From UBA2093 sp044340485 (lineage in GTDB: Bacteria; Actinomycetota; Acidimicrobiia; Acidimicrobiales; Ilumatobacteraceae), in contig JBIITN010000029.1 of assembly GCA_044340485.1 (NCBI GenBank), forward strand, positions 1 through 20,076: a stretch of 20,076 nucleotides of DNA, given 5' to 3'. The notes under the pieces were generated by a model. The model saw nothing but the letters and a program-made list of their open reading frames with translations, ran no database searches and was not told the origin of the DNA. Shown here in pieces: positions 1 through 7,338 of the stretch. How positions within the stretch are numbered: position 1 is the first letter of the stretch; each line of letters opens with the position of its first letter. The position numbers and the translations under genes are program-made.

Positions 1-616
1 AGGAACTGTCAGCACTGCTCAACAGTTACTGCAGCGCACAACAGCCTTACATGGTCGTCCTGTGGTGCCATCTCTTCAGCCATTGTTTCCTCGTGGTGGG
101 CTCGAACCCGGTGTCATCTATGACTGTTGCGGTCAGGCAGCTGTGTCATTTGCATGCGCAGCAATAGCTGCAAGCACACAAGACAACGCATGGGCATGTT
201 TTTTTAATCTTTCCTCGCTCAACATGCAAGCAGTGGCCGATATTGGTGTTGCTTTGCACCGAGTTGTGTCAGCGCAGTGTTCTGAGAAAGCAACGTCTTC
301 GCAGCAAGCACATGTTCTGGCGAGCCTTGTAGAGGGTTTTGATTTTGTTGTTGCTCAATCACCTCGGTGTACACCCTCTGCTGCTCGTGCTATCGCAGCA
401 CGCGCTCAGCGACATGGAAGCACTGTGCTGCTGCTGGGACAACATACTTTTCGTACCGATGCGGTGATTACCGCAAACGTCTCTGAGTGGGTATTTACTG
501 ATCGACTTGTGTCGCGCAATGTTCGTGTGGTCTTCAACGATCGTCAACATCGCAGGGCTTCTGCTCAAGTAGTGCTTCCCAATGCTCAGGGCAGTATTAG
601 TAGTTGTGCTGCATAA
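1..616 (+). CDS. imuA': ImuA'-type mutasome accessory protein (5' partial)
   Basis: This is probably the actinobacterial ImuA'-like (RecA/SulA-related) partner of ImuB and DnaE2 in error-prone translesion synthesis. The frame is open from base 2, upstream of the first GTG at 62, and already reads as protein (…GRPVVPSLQPLFPRGGLEPG), so the true start lies left of the window. The visible part resembles the family pattern of a Pro-rich lead-in, then 'GGL.PG' and an alternating hydrophobic RecA-like core; no intact Walker A motif (GxxxxGKT) is visible, as I would expect for ImuA'. It ends 9 nt before imuB on the same strand, which suggests one operon. The function rests mainly on position and overall pattern, because the sequence itself is weakly conserved. 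A LexA-controlled promoter would be expected upstream, outside the window. Confidence 0.72.
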   Translation, partial: GTVSTAQQLLQRTTALHGRPVVPSLQPLFPRGGLEPGVIYDCCGQAAVSFACAAIAASTQDNAWACFFNLSSLNMQAVADIGVALHRVVSAQCSEKATSSQQAHVLASLVEGFDFVVAQSPRCTPSAARAIAARAQRHGSTVLLLGQHTFRTDAVITANVSEWVFTDRLVSRNVRVVFNDRQHRRASAQVVLPNAQGSISSCAA

Positions 617-625
617 AGCAATGTC

Positions 626-2080
626 ATGCACATGCGAACACTTATTTTGTCGTTTCCCGAGTGGAATCACGATGTAGTCACAGGGCACAACAACAAATTT
701 GATGCAATTGTTTCTGAGTTAGATCACATCACTGCGCATTTTGAAGTGGATAATCACAACTCATTTCTTTTCCCCGTTCGCGGCCCAGCGCGTTATTTCG
801 GTGGAGAAGACGCGTTAGTGCAACATGTATACACAGTGATTACATCACTATTCCCAGATCTTGTGTGTGGAATTGGGGTAGGAGATAGTCGATTTGTCGC
901 ACGGCTTGCATCTGCTCAGTCATGTCATAGTCGTGCACCTGTGGTTGTGGCATCGCGAGATACTCACGATCTCTTGCGCGTACTGCCTGTGCAGGTGTTG
1001 TTTGAGTACACAGACATTGCAGCCGATGTTGTCGCGGTTTTTCAGCATCTAGGACTGCACACCCTTGGACACGTTGTTGATGTAGGTGAAACACCGCTCA
1101 TCGATCGTTTCGGTATTGTCGGTCAGCACGTGTTTGCGTTGGCAACAGGACAAGACACCGAACTTTTTATTCCATCTATTGGTCACAAGCCTGTTGTGAA
1201 AGTGTCTGATCTAGACAACATGGCTCATCATGGACTCAGTGATGCCATGAATGATTCATCGATAGTGGTAGCTATGACACAAACATCAATAGATGAGTTT
1301 GTGCAGGAAGTGTCTTTTCAGGGATTGCAGTGTCTGCGGTTGCGTATTAGTTGTGAGACAGATCATGGGGAACACAACGAACGCATTTGGTGCGATACAC
1401 GTGGTTTTGACGGGAAGTCAATAACAGAGCGCCTCGTCTGGCAACTTCGGCATTGGTTAGGCGACGCCAATAACGAGGAGCACCCCACGTCATACATTTC
1501 TGCTGTGGTATTTGAAAGCCTCGAATGTCGCTCTATTGCATCAGATGCGGTCACGTTGTGGGATGTGCGCTCGGATAACACCGAGCGAGTGGTGAGGGCA
1601 CTGGCGCGTGCAGTAGTTGCCGATGAGCACGCACAGATCACCGTTCCTGTGCACAAGGGCGGTCGCGATGTCTCCACGTTTGGTGCTATCAATATGTCGC
1701 AAGTGGATCTACACAACGATGATGATCGAAGGAGTGTGCAAGAAAATGAGTGGAATGGCAGCGTTCCCACTCCGCGTCCAATTACGTTGTGTCATCCCGA
1801 AGTGCCAGTTGTTTTGCGTGATGCATTGTCACGAGCAGTTGTTGTCACCGGTCGACATGATTTGTCGTCAGACCCGACACACGTGTGTTTTGCCGACGGA
1901 ATGTCATGGAACGTTGTTGCATGGGCTGGACCATGGCCGGTGGAAGAACGGTGGTGGGATCCACAACGCTGGAGACGTCATGCGCGTTTGCAAGTGGTTG
2001 CATCTTCTGGCGAGAGCACTGCTGCGTGGTTGTTATCGGTGGAATCACGTCAATGGAAGATCATTGCGTCATATCAATAA
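626..2080 (+). CDS. imuB: ImuB, catalytically inactive Y-family polymerase-like protein
   Basis: This 484-aa protein is the scaffold of the ImuA'-ImuB-DnaE2 mutasome and resembles a Y-family (DinB/UmuC) polymerase. Family marks are the N-terminal RTLILSFPEWN, then GPARYFGG (about residues 53-60), GIGVGDSRFVARLAS (about 82-96), and a C-terminal WWDPQRWRRHARLQVV segment starting near residue 443, typical of actinobacterial ImuB. The N-terminal strand that carries catalytic Asp in active Y-family enzymes lacks it here (SFPEWN), as in other ImuB proteins, so it should recruit partners rather than polymerise DNA. I do not see a clear beta-clamp-binding motif of the QL.L type. Start is ATG 626 or ATG 632; the second fits the usual family N-terminus slightly better. 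It follows imuA' by 9 nt and precedes the Nudix gene by 18 nt. Confidence 0.9.
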   Translation: MHMRTLILSFPEWNHDVVTGHNNKFDAIVSELDHITAHFEVDNHNSFLFPVRGPARYFGGEDALVQHVYTVITSLFPDLVCGIGVGDSRFVARLASAQSCHSRAPVVVASRDTHDLLRVLPVQVLFEYTDIAADVVAVFQHLGLHTLGHVVDVGETPLIDRFGIVGQHVFALATGQDTELFIPSIGHKPVVKVSDLDNMAHHGLSDAMNDSSIVVAMTQTSIDEFVQEVSFQGLQCLRLRISCETDHGEHNERIWCDTRGFDGKSITERLVWQLRHWLGDANNEEHPTSYISAVVFESLECRSIASDAVTLWDVRSDNTERVVRALARAVVADEHAQITVPVHKGGRDVSTFGAINMSQVDLHNDDDRRSVQENEWNGSVPTPRPITLCHPEVPVVLRDALSRAVVVTGRHDLSSDPTHVCFADGMSWNVVAWAGPWPVEERWWDPQRWRRHARLQVVASSGESTAAWLLSVESRQWKIIASYQ

Positions 2081-2098
2081 CGTTGTGCTAATAACATC

Positions 2099-2674
2099 AT
2101 GATGATGGCATCGCATGAGAGAACAGTGCAAGAAATAACAGTGCAAGAAATAACGACTCTCATATCGCTGCACACTCCAATAGATGCTCGAGAAGAGTTT
2201 TCTATGTCGGAATTTTTGCGGATTGTTCCGATATTGGCCGATCCATGTAATGAAGATGCTGATCTCACACACATCACAGCATCGGCGATTGTTGTGAGTG
2301 AGTTATATGGGTCTGATCAAGTGGTGTTGCATAAACACAAACGTCTTGGATTGTGGTTGCAGCCTGGTGGTCATATTAATGCTGGCGAGTTAATCAGTGA
2401 TGCCGCTTTGCGAGAGGCACGCGAAGAAACCGGTCTCGATGTGCGACACGCCACAGACACGCCGATGTTTGCCCATGTAGATGTTCACCCTGGACCACGT
2501 GGGCATACCCATCTTGACGTTCGCTATCTCATAGTTGCTCCCCATGAGGTCCCTCACCCCGGTGAAGGAGAGAGCCCAGAAGCTGCATGGTTTTCCTATG
2601 CCGACGCCGAAGCAGTGGCTGATGAGGCTTTGATAGGGGCTTTGCGAGCAGTTCGTCACAAGCTGAAACCATAA
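2099..2674 (+). CDS. Nudix (MutT-like) hydrolase inside the mutasome cassette
   Basis: A 191-aa Nudix-fold hydrolase, expected to cleave a nucleoside diphosphate linked to another moiety. It has a complete Nudix box GX5EX7REUXEEXGU: G91, E97, R105-E106, E109-E110, G112, with the family context WLQPGGH before it. Later GPRGHTHLDVRYL fits a common actinobacterial Nudix subgroup. The substrate cannot be read from the sequence. Three ATG codons lie in a row at 2099-2107 and no strong Shine-Dalgarno is visible; homology to typical N-termini starts around residue 20, so the start is upstream of about 2155. A 15-bp tandem duplication gives TVQEI twice near the N-terminus. It sits 18 nt after imuB and 45 nt before dnaE2, so it is likely co-transcribed with imuA'B. 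Nucleotide-pool cleaning during SOS synthesis is a reasonable guess, not a demonstrated role. Confidence 0.9.
   Translation: MMMASHERTVQEITVQEITTLISLHTPIDAREEFSMSEFLRIVPILADPCNEDADLTHITASAIVVSELYGSDQVVLHKHKRLGLWLQPGGHINAGELISDAALREAREETGLDVRHATDTPMFAHVDVHPGPRGHTHLDVRYLIVAPHEVPHPGEGESPEAAWFSYADAEAVADEALIGALRAVRHKLKP
2123..2154 (+). repeat. 15-bp in-frame tandem duplication in the Nudix gene
   Basis: ACAGTGCAAGAAATA occurs twice head to tail (2123-2137 and 2138-2152), with the next two bases beginning a third copy. The length is a multiple of three and yields the repeated peptide TVQEI in the poorly conserved N-terminal part of the Nudix protein. The copies are identical, which suggests recent slippage. 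Confidence 0.9.
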
Positions 2675-2692
2675 GCCCACCCATCCAAGGGG

Positions 2693-2706
2693 CGAACGTA
2701 TGTTCG
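2693..2706. promoter_or_regulatory. LexA binding site (SOS box) for dnaE2
   Basis: CGAACGTATGTTCG matches the actinobacterial SOS box core GAAC-N4-GTTC exactly (GAAC 2694-2697, GTTC 2702-2705), with the flanking C and G also dyadic. It lies directly before the TACACT hexamer at 2708-2713, so bound LexA would block RNA polymerase. The match is to the known mycobacterial consensus; binding itself is inferred. Confidence 0.88.
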
Positions 2707-2707
2707 G

Positions 2708-2713
2708 TACACT
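2708..2713 (+). promoter_or_regulatory. -10 hexamer of a leaderless dnaE2 promoter
   Basis: TACACT (TANNNT) ends 6 nt before ATG 2720, so transcription should begin at or within a base or two of the A of the start codon. No Shine-Dalgarno lies between. It abuts the LexA box. The transcript is therefore expected to be leaderless and SOS-inducible, separately from the upstream genes. Confidence 0.75.
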
Positions 2714-2719
2714 GCTCTC

Positions 2720-5700
2720 ATGGGGCCCGATCAGTTCTCTGCAAAATCGCCACCGCGGTACGCCGAGCTACCACCGCGGTACGCAGAACTACATTGCCGA
2801 TCCAATTTTTCTTTTCTTGAAGGAGCCTCTCACCCCGAAGACCTGGCCGAACACGGAGCACGACTAGGACTTGGTGCGCTAGCGCTCACCGATCGCAACG
2901 GTCTGTACGGAGTGGTGCGTTTTGCTCGTGCTGCACGTGAAGTGTCATTGCCCACTGTGTTTGGAGCCGAACTGTGGTGTCAGTCGTTTTCAGGAGCTGT
3001 CACATCGGGAGATGTAGTGGTGCTGGCAGACGGAGCGAAAGGATATGCGCCTCTTTCGCGGGCAATTACTCATGCGCAACTTGCTGGTCGTAAAGGTGAA
3101 CCACAAGTGCATCTACATGAACTCGCTAGCACCGTGCGTGGTTCTAGTTGGGTGCTTACAGGTGGTGGTTCAGGAGCGGTAGTGCAAGCACTTATCAATC
3201 ACGGACCAATCGCTGCTGAGAACATCACGCGTCAACTTGTAGATGCATTTGGGAGCGATCGTGTGTTGATGGAGTTATGGAATCACGGACATCCTCTTGA
3301 TGTTGCCCGCAATGATGCGTTAGTGCGCATCGCAAATCAATGCGGCGTGTCGTGTGTGGCAACAAACAACGTGTTGTATGCGCTTCCATCTCAGCATCGC
3401 ATTGCTGGAGCATTTGCAGCTTTACGTCAACGCAAAAGCCTCGACGATGTCGACATCGAATTAGCTCCGGCAGCAACTGCATATTTACGCTCATACACAG
3501 AACAATTGCGTCGCTTTGAAAGATATCCCGGTGTTGTGGAACTTGCCGGTGAAGTTGGTGCGTCTGCGGCATTTGATTTGTTGTTGGTCGCACCACAGCT
3601 GCCACCATTTCCGTGCCCTCGTGGAATGACTGAGATGTCATATCTGCGAGTGTTGACAGAAGATGGGGCAACACGTCGATACGGCAAACGCCCTATGTCT
3701 AGTGAAGAGGATTTGTCGTTGCGTTCGCGAGCGTGGAAAACAATCGATCATGAACTCAACATCATTGAGTCGTTGGGTTTTGTAGGGTATTTCCTCATTG
3801 TGTGGGACATTGTTCAGTTTTGTGAACGGTCATCAATTTTGTGCCAAGGCAGAGGGAGCGCTGCAAATAGTGCTGTGTGTTTTTCCTTGGGCATCACAAA
3901 AGCAGACGCGGTGTCTCTTGGTTTGTTGTTTGAGCGTTTTTTGTCACCCGAACGAGATGGGCCACCCGACATCGACATCGACATCGAAAGTGGTCGACGC
4001 GAGGAAGTTATTCAGTATGTGTATGAACGATATGGGCGTCATCACGCGGCGCAGGTAGCCAATGTCATCACGTATCGGTACCGCTCTGCGGTGCGAGATG
4101 CATCGCGTGCTCTTGGTGTTTCTGTCGACGAACCTGCATCAGGTGCGGTTCTTGAACTTGCCGGTTCGATTGAAGACATGCCGCGCCATTTGGGCATTCA
4201 CTCAGGAGGGATGGTGATTTGTGATCGTCCTGTCAGTGAAGTGTGTCCTGTGGAGTGGGCACGAATGGAAAATCGCAGCGTGTTGCAATGGGACAAAGAA
4301 GACTGCGCTGCTATCGGATTAGTGAAGTTCGACCTTCTTGGTTTGGGGATGCTGTCTGCTTTGCATAATGCAATTGATTTCATTTCTGAACACCGTGGAT
4401 ATGACCTCGATCTCGCATCACTTCCTCAGGAAGACGAGGTGTATGCAATGTTGTGTCGGGCCGACACGGTAGGCGTGTTTCAGGTTGAATCACGCGCACA
4501 AATGTCCACCTTGCCACGCTTGCGACCACGGCGTTTTTACGATCTTGTTGTTGAGATCGCACTAATTCGCCCTGGACCTATTCAAGGTGGGTCAGTTCAC
4601 CCCTACATCAAACGACGCAATGACAAAGAGCCGGTCACGTATTTGCATCCGCTCTTAGAAAACAGTTTGGGCAAGACACTTGGTGTGCCTTTGTTTCAAG
4701 AACAACTCATGCAAATGGCAATTGATGTTGCAGGGTTCACTCCTTCAGAGGCCGACCAACTTCGTCAAGCAATGGGATCTAAGCGGTCACGTACTCGTAT
4801 GGAGAAATTGAAAGGTCGTTTGTATGAGGGAATGGCCGATCGTGGCATCACCGGCAACTTGGCGGATCAGATCTTTCACAAAATGGCATCTTTTTCAAGT
4901 TATGGCTTTCCTGAAAGTCACTCGGTAAGTTTTGCCTACCTTGTGTATGCGTCAGCGTGGATCAAATATCATGAGCCGGCAATTTTTTGTGCATCACTCC
5001 TCAATGCTCAACCCATGGGATTTTGGTCTCCACATTCTTTGGTGCGCGATGCTCGTCGTCATGGGGTAGTAGTAACCACTCCCGACATCAATTCTTCTGG
5101 TGCGCTCGCAACTCTTGTTGTAAACGATGATTCCAGTTCGCAGTTAGCTATCAATCTTGGGATATCTGTGGTTCGGGGAATCAGTCTTGATATGTCACAA
5201 CGCATTGTCAGTCAACAACCGTATGAGTCCATTGATCATCTCGGACGCTGTATCCCAGATCTTTCACGTGCACAGATTGAAGCATTGGCCACAGCCGGGG
5301 CATTCGAGAAAAGCTTCACCGAACATCGCCGTAGTTCTTTGTGGAAAGCAGGGGCACACGTTGCTCAGCGTCGTCACATGTTGGACAACATCACTGCGTT
5401 GCAATCGGTTCCACATCTTCCAGCAATGCAGCCAATTGAGGAAGCCATCGCAGATTTGTGGGCAACAGGTATTTCACCAGATGGGCATCCCACGGTGTTT
5501 GTTCGAGAACGTCTCACTGAGCTTGGAGTAATCACTGCTCAACAACTTCTTGATGTGACTGGCACAAAAACGTTTGATACAGGAACAATGACAGATTCGC
5601 ACAAGGTGTTGGTGGCGGGAGTGGTGACACATCGGCAACGTCCGATGACTGCAAAAGGAGCCACGTTCATCAGTCTTGAAGACGAAACAGGTCTTATTAA

Positions 5701-5872
5701 TGTTGTGTGTTCACGTGGATGTTGGGCACGACATCGTGATGTTGCAACACGTGCGCCTGCACTTCTTGTGCGTGGAGTTGCTCAGAGTGCAGACGGGGCT
5801 GTCACTATTCGTGCAGAAAGTCTTGTTGCGTTGCACGTTGCCGCCACAACAGCAAGTCGAGATTTTCGATAG
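2720..5872 (+). CDS. dnaE2: Error-prone DNA polymerase III alpha subunit DnaE2
   Basis: The 1050-aa catalytic subunit of SOS mutagenesis, a C-family DNA polymerase that works with ImuA' and ImuB. Domains in order: a PHP domain from about residue 25 (SNFSFLEGASHPEDL, LTDRNGLYGVVRF), palm with catalytic Asp at 417/419 in PDIDIDI and Asp538 in VKFDLLGL, the fingers region with SYGFPESHSVSFAYLVYAS, the DnaE2-typical LLNAQPMGFWSPHSLVRDARRHGV, helix-hairpin-helix, and a C-terminal OB fold (about 970-1035). Length is normal for DnaE2. PHP metal positions look degenerate: HCRS, TDRN and NNVLYA where I expect HxHS, TDHD and NNVHYA. ATG 2720 is chosen because of the -10 at 2708. A 7-residue PPRYAEL repeat lies at residues 11-24. 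The gene ends 4 nt from the convergent DUF3039 gene. Confidence 0.97.
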   Translation: MGPDQFSAKSPPRYAELPPRYAELHCRSNFSFLEGASHPEDLAEHGARLGLGALALTDRNGLYGVVRFARAAREVSLPTVFGAELWCQSFSGAVTSGDVVVLADGAKGYAPLSRAITHAQLAGRKGEPQVHLHELASTVRGSSWVLTGGGSGAVVQALINHGPIAAENITRQLVDAFGSDRVLMELWNHGHPLDVARNDALVRIANQCGVSCVATNNVLYALPSQHRIAGAFAALRQRKSLDDVDIELAPAATAYLRSYTEQLRRFERYPGVVELAGEVGASAAFDLLLVAPQLPPFPCPRGMTEMSYLRVLTEDGATRRYGKRPMSSEEDLSLRSRAWKTIDHELNIIESLGFVGYFLIVWDIVQFCERSSILCQGRGSAANSAVCFSLGITKADAVSLGLLFERFLSPERDGPPDIDIDIESGRREEVIQYVYERYGRHHAAQVANVITYRYRSAVRDASRALGVSVDEPASGAVLELAGSIEDMPRHLGIHSGGMVICDRPVSEVCPVEWARMENRSVLQWDKEDCAAIGLVKFDLLGLGMLSALHNAIDFISEHRGYDLDLASLPQEDEVYAMLCRADTVGVFQVESRAQMSTLPRLRPRRFYDLVVEIALIRPGPIQGGSVHPYIKRRNDKEPVTYLHPLLENSLGKTLGVPLFQEQLMQMAIDVAGFTPSEADQLRQAMGSKRSRTRMEKLKGRLYEGMADRGITGNLADQIFHKMASFSSYGFPESHSVSFAYLVYASAWIKYHEPAIFCASLLNAQPMGFWSPHSLVRDARRHGVVVTTPDINSSGALATLVVNDDSSSQLAINLGISVVRGISLDMSQRIVSQQPYESIDHLGRCIPDLSRAQIEALATAGAFEKSFTEHRRSSLWKAGAHVAQRRHMLDNITALQSVPHLPAMQPIEEAIADLWATGISPDGHPTVFVRERLTELGVITAQQLLDVTGTKTFDTGTMTDSHKVLVAGVVTHRQRPMTAKGATFISLEDETGLINVVCSRGCWARHRDVATRAPALLVRGVAQSADGAVTIRAESLVALHVAATTASRDFR
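2750..2791 (+). repeat. 21-bp in-frame tandem duplication at the start of dnaE2
   Basis: Two 21-bp units (2750-2770 and 2771-2791) each encode PPRYAEL. They differ at two bases, GCC/GCA and GAG/GAA, and both differences are synonymous. The duplication lies just before the PHP domain. Confidence 0.92.
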
Positions 5873-5876
5873 CCGA

Positions 5877-6179
5877 CTATTCGCCGGGGGTTTCACCCAA
5901 GTTCTCGTTGAACATGCGGTACGTCTCGTAGATCTCTTTACATGCTTGACACATGGGGACCTGTTGAGGGTCACGAGAGGGAACCCACACGTGTCCACAC
6001 AATGCCTCAAGTGGGGTTCCATAAATACGTGCTTCGAGCACTTTGGCTGCTGCTGATTCACCCGGTTCGGTCTTCACAATGTGGGCAACAATTGGTTCGC
6101 CGGTCTGAGTGTCGTGCTCTAGGTCGGGGCGCACCTCGGCGGGGCGAGTTTGTAGAGGACTAGCAGCGCGTACATCCAT
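5877..6179 (-). CDS. DUF3039 family protein, putative zinc-binding
   Basis: A 100-aa soluble protein matching the actinobacterial DUF3039 pattern: IVAHIVKTEP (about 30-39), then ALCGHVWVPSRDPQQVPMC and a CQACKEIYE tail (Cys61, Cys77, Cys80). The Cys pattern suggests a small metal site. No function is known for the family and I do not infer one. The N-terminal 25 residues are poorly conserved, so ATG 6179 is only the most likely start; I find no TANNNT hexamer at leaderless distance and no strong Shine-Dalgarno. It is convergent with dnaE2 and divergent from fmdB, with 37 bp between the two start codons. Confidence 0.82.
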   Translation of the reverse strand: MDVRAASPLQTRPAEVRPDLEHDTQTGEPIVAHIVKTEPGESAAAKVLEARIYGTPLEALCGHVWVPSRDPQQVPMCQACKEIYETYRMFNENLGETPGE

Positions 6180-6203
6180 AGATATCAGTCAACCACAGTG
6201 ATC

Positions 6204-6209
6204 TACACT
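6204..6209 (+). promoter_or_regulatory. -10 hexamer of the leaderless fmdB-like promoter
   Basis: TACACT lies 7 nt before ATG 6217, with the context TACACTTTGGCTC-ATG. This nearly repeats the rhomboid promoter at 7319-7331 (TACACTTTGCAAC-GTG). There is no Shine-Dalgarno, so a leaderless transcript is expected. Confidence 0.72.
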
Positions 6210-6216
6210 TTGGCTC

Positions 6217-6441
6217 ATGCCGTTGTACGACTTTCGTTGCCGCACATGCGAGGACACCTTCGAGGTGCGTCGCCCCATGTCTGAATCAAGTGACCCCGCT
6301 GTATGTCCGCAGGGCCATGACGACACGGTGCGATTGCTTGCCTCGTTTTCATCAGTGGGGGGAGCAGCCGAAGCACTGCGTTCTGCGCCAGGGCCAAAGA
6401 TGCGCCATGGTGGTGGATGCTGCGGCGGCGCATGCCACTAG
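6217..6441 (+). CDS. FmdB family zinc ribbon protein
   Basis: A 74-aa protein of the FmdB/'putative regulatory protein' zinc ribbon family. It begins MPLYDFRC, with Cys8-x2-Cys11 and later Cys30-P-x-G-His34 as the zinc ligands, and it has a Gly/Cys/His-rich tail (Cys68, Cys69, Cys73, His74), a common family feature. The biochemical role of these proteins in actinobacteria is unknown; the name comes from a gene near formamidase/amidase genes elsewhere and no amidase is present here. The start is set by the MPLYDF family N-terminus and the -10 at 6204. It is convergent with the rhomboid gene, with a 37-nt gap. Confidence 0.88.
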   Translation: MPLYDFRCRTCEDTFEVRRPMSESSDPAVCPQGHDDTVRLLASFSSVGGAAEALRSAPGPKMRHGGGCCGGACH

Positions 6442-6478
6442 TTCTTCACTAGTCGCTACAAAGTGTTTTTCTTTGTCG

Positions 6479-7318
6479 CTACACGATTGAATAAGCAACA
6501 ACGAACGACGCGATAATCGCAGCGATAGGGGACACCCAACTAATCCACGGCATTGTGCGTTGCCATTGGGGTTGCAACATGCAATACCCAACTGCAGCAC
6601 CTGCAATTGCTCCACCAATGTGTCCGCCAATAGAAATGCCAGGGATGGCAAAAGTGATCAACAGGTTGAGAAGCAAAATCGTGCCGATGCCAGTTTGGAA
6701 CGGATTAATACCTCGTTGGTGAAGCGCAACAGATGCCGCCGCCATAAGGCCAAAGACAGCTCCAGACGCGCCTCCGGCTAATGATTCGGGGGACACAATG
6801 ATGGACCCCACTGAGCCACCAAGGAGCGCAGCGAAATACAGCAATACAAACCTGCGTGAGCCAAGCGCTGGTTCGAGTATTTGTCCAAGTTGAAATAACA
6901 AGATCATGTTCATGAGGATATGTAAGACACCAAAATGCAAAAATCCTGCGGTGATCATTCGATACCACTCGCCGTCGGCGAGGAAGTCTTCACGTAGTGC
7001 AAGGTTGTACTGGCGAACATTGAAATTCGATCCCGACAACACTCCGGATGTGCCACCAAGAATCACCCACACAAATACGGCGGCGTTGATCGCGATCAAC
7101 GTGCGCGTTGCAAGGTCTGACCGTGTGGCATTCCAGCGGCGAACGCGAGTAGCCATCGGTGGTCGAGACGACCGCACGCAATCGATGCATTGTGATCCCA
7201 CGGCTGCTTGAACGAGGCATGCAGCACACGCAGGTCGATCACACCTTGTGCAATGACGACCAGTGACCTCATCGGGATGGCGCGTGCAGTATTCCGGTGT
7301 GGGAGGGGGAAATTCCAC
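6479..7318 (-). CDS. Rhomboid family intramembrane serine protease with N-terminal zinc module
   Basis: A 279-aa membrane protease predicted to cleave transmembrane substrates within the bilayer. Residues 10-47 hold a Cys/His cluster (Cys11, His14, Cys23, Cys26, Cys31, Cys34, Cys44, Cys47) resembling a B-box or double zinc ribbon. From about residue 71 there are six or more membrane segments with the rhomboid motifs HILMN (His133, Asn137), GASGAVFG with nucleophile Ser185, and GGHIGG with catalytic His233, so the catalytic dyad is intact. I start at GTG 7318: the frame is open further upstream, but that would overlap fcl, and the -10 TACACT at 7326-7331 lies 7 nt before this GTG. The start is 20 nt after the fcl stop. 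Substrates cannot be deduced. Confidence 0.92.
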   Translation of the reverse strand: MEFPPPTPEYCTRHPDEVTGRHCTRCDRPACAACLVQAAVGSQCIDCVRSSRPPMATRVRRWNATRSDLATRTLIAINAAVFVWVILGGTSGVLSGSNFNVRQYNLALREDFLADGEWYRMITAGFLHFGVLHILMNMILLFQLGQILEPALGSRRFVLLYFAALLGGSVGSIIVSPESLAGGASGAVFGLMAAASVALHQRGINPFQTGIGTILLLNLLITFAIPGISIGGHIGGAIAGAAVGYCMLQPQWQRTMPWISWVSPIAAIIASFVVAYSIV

Positions 7319-7325
7319 GTTGCAA

Positions 7326-7331
7326 AGTGTA
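7326..7331 (-). promoter_or_regulatory. -10 hexamer of the leaderless rhomboid promoter
   Basis: On the minus strand TACACT is followed by TTGCAAC and then GTG 7318, a 7-nt gap. It lies just inside the 3' end of fcl. It shares 9 leading bases (TACACTTTG) with the fmdB promoter. Confidence 0.7.
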
Positions 7332-7338
7332 TGGGTGA

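Noticed and set aside
1617..2102. 161-codon plus-strand open frame overlapping imuB
   Set aside because: It is an out-of-frame shadow of the ImuB C-terminus, whose WWDPQRWRRHARLQVV motif is in the other frame.
3225..3674. 149-codon minus-strand open frame inside dnaE2
   Set aside because: It is antisense to conserved DnaE2 coding sequence and has a composition typical of shadow frames.
6442..6478. Terminator between the FmdB-like and rhomboid genes
   Set aside because: ACAAAG/CTTTGT (6458-6463, 6471-6476) can pair over a 7-nt loop, but the stem is short and AT-rich with no clear U-tract, so I do not call it.
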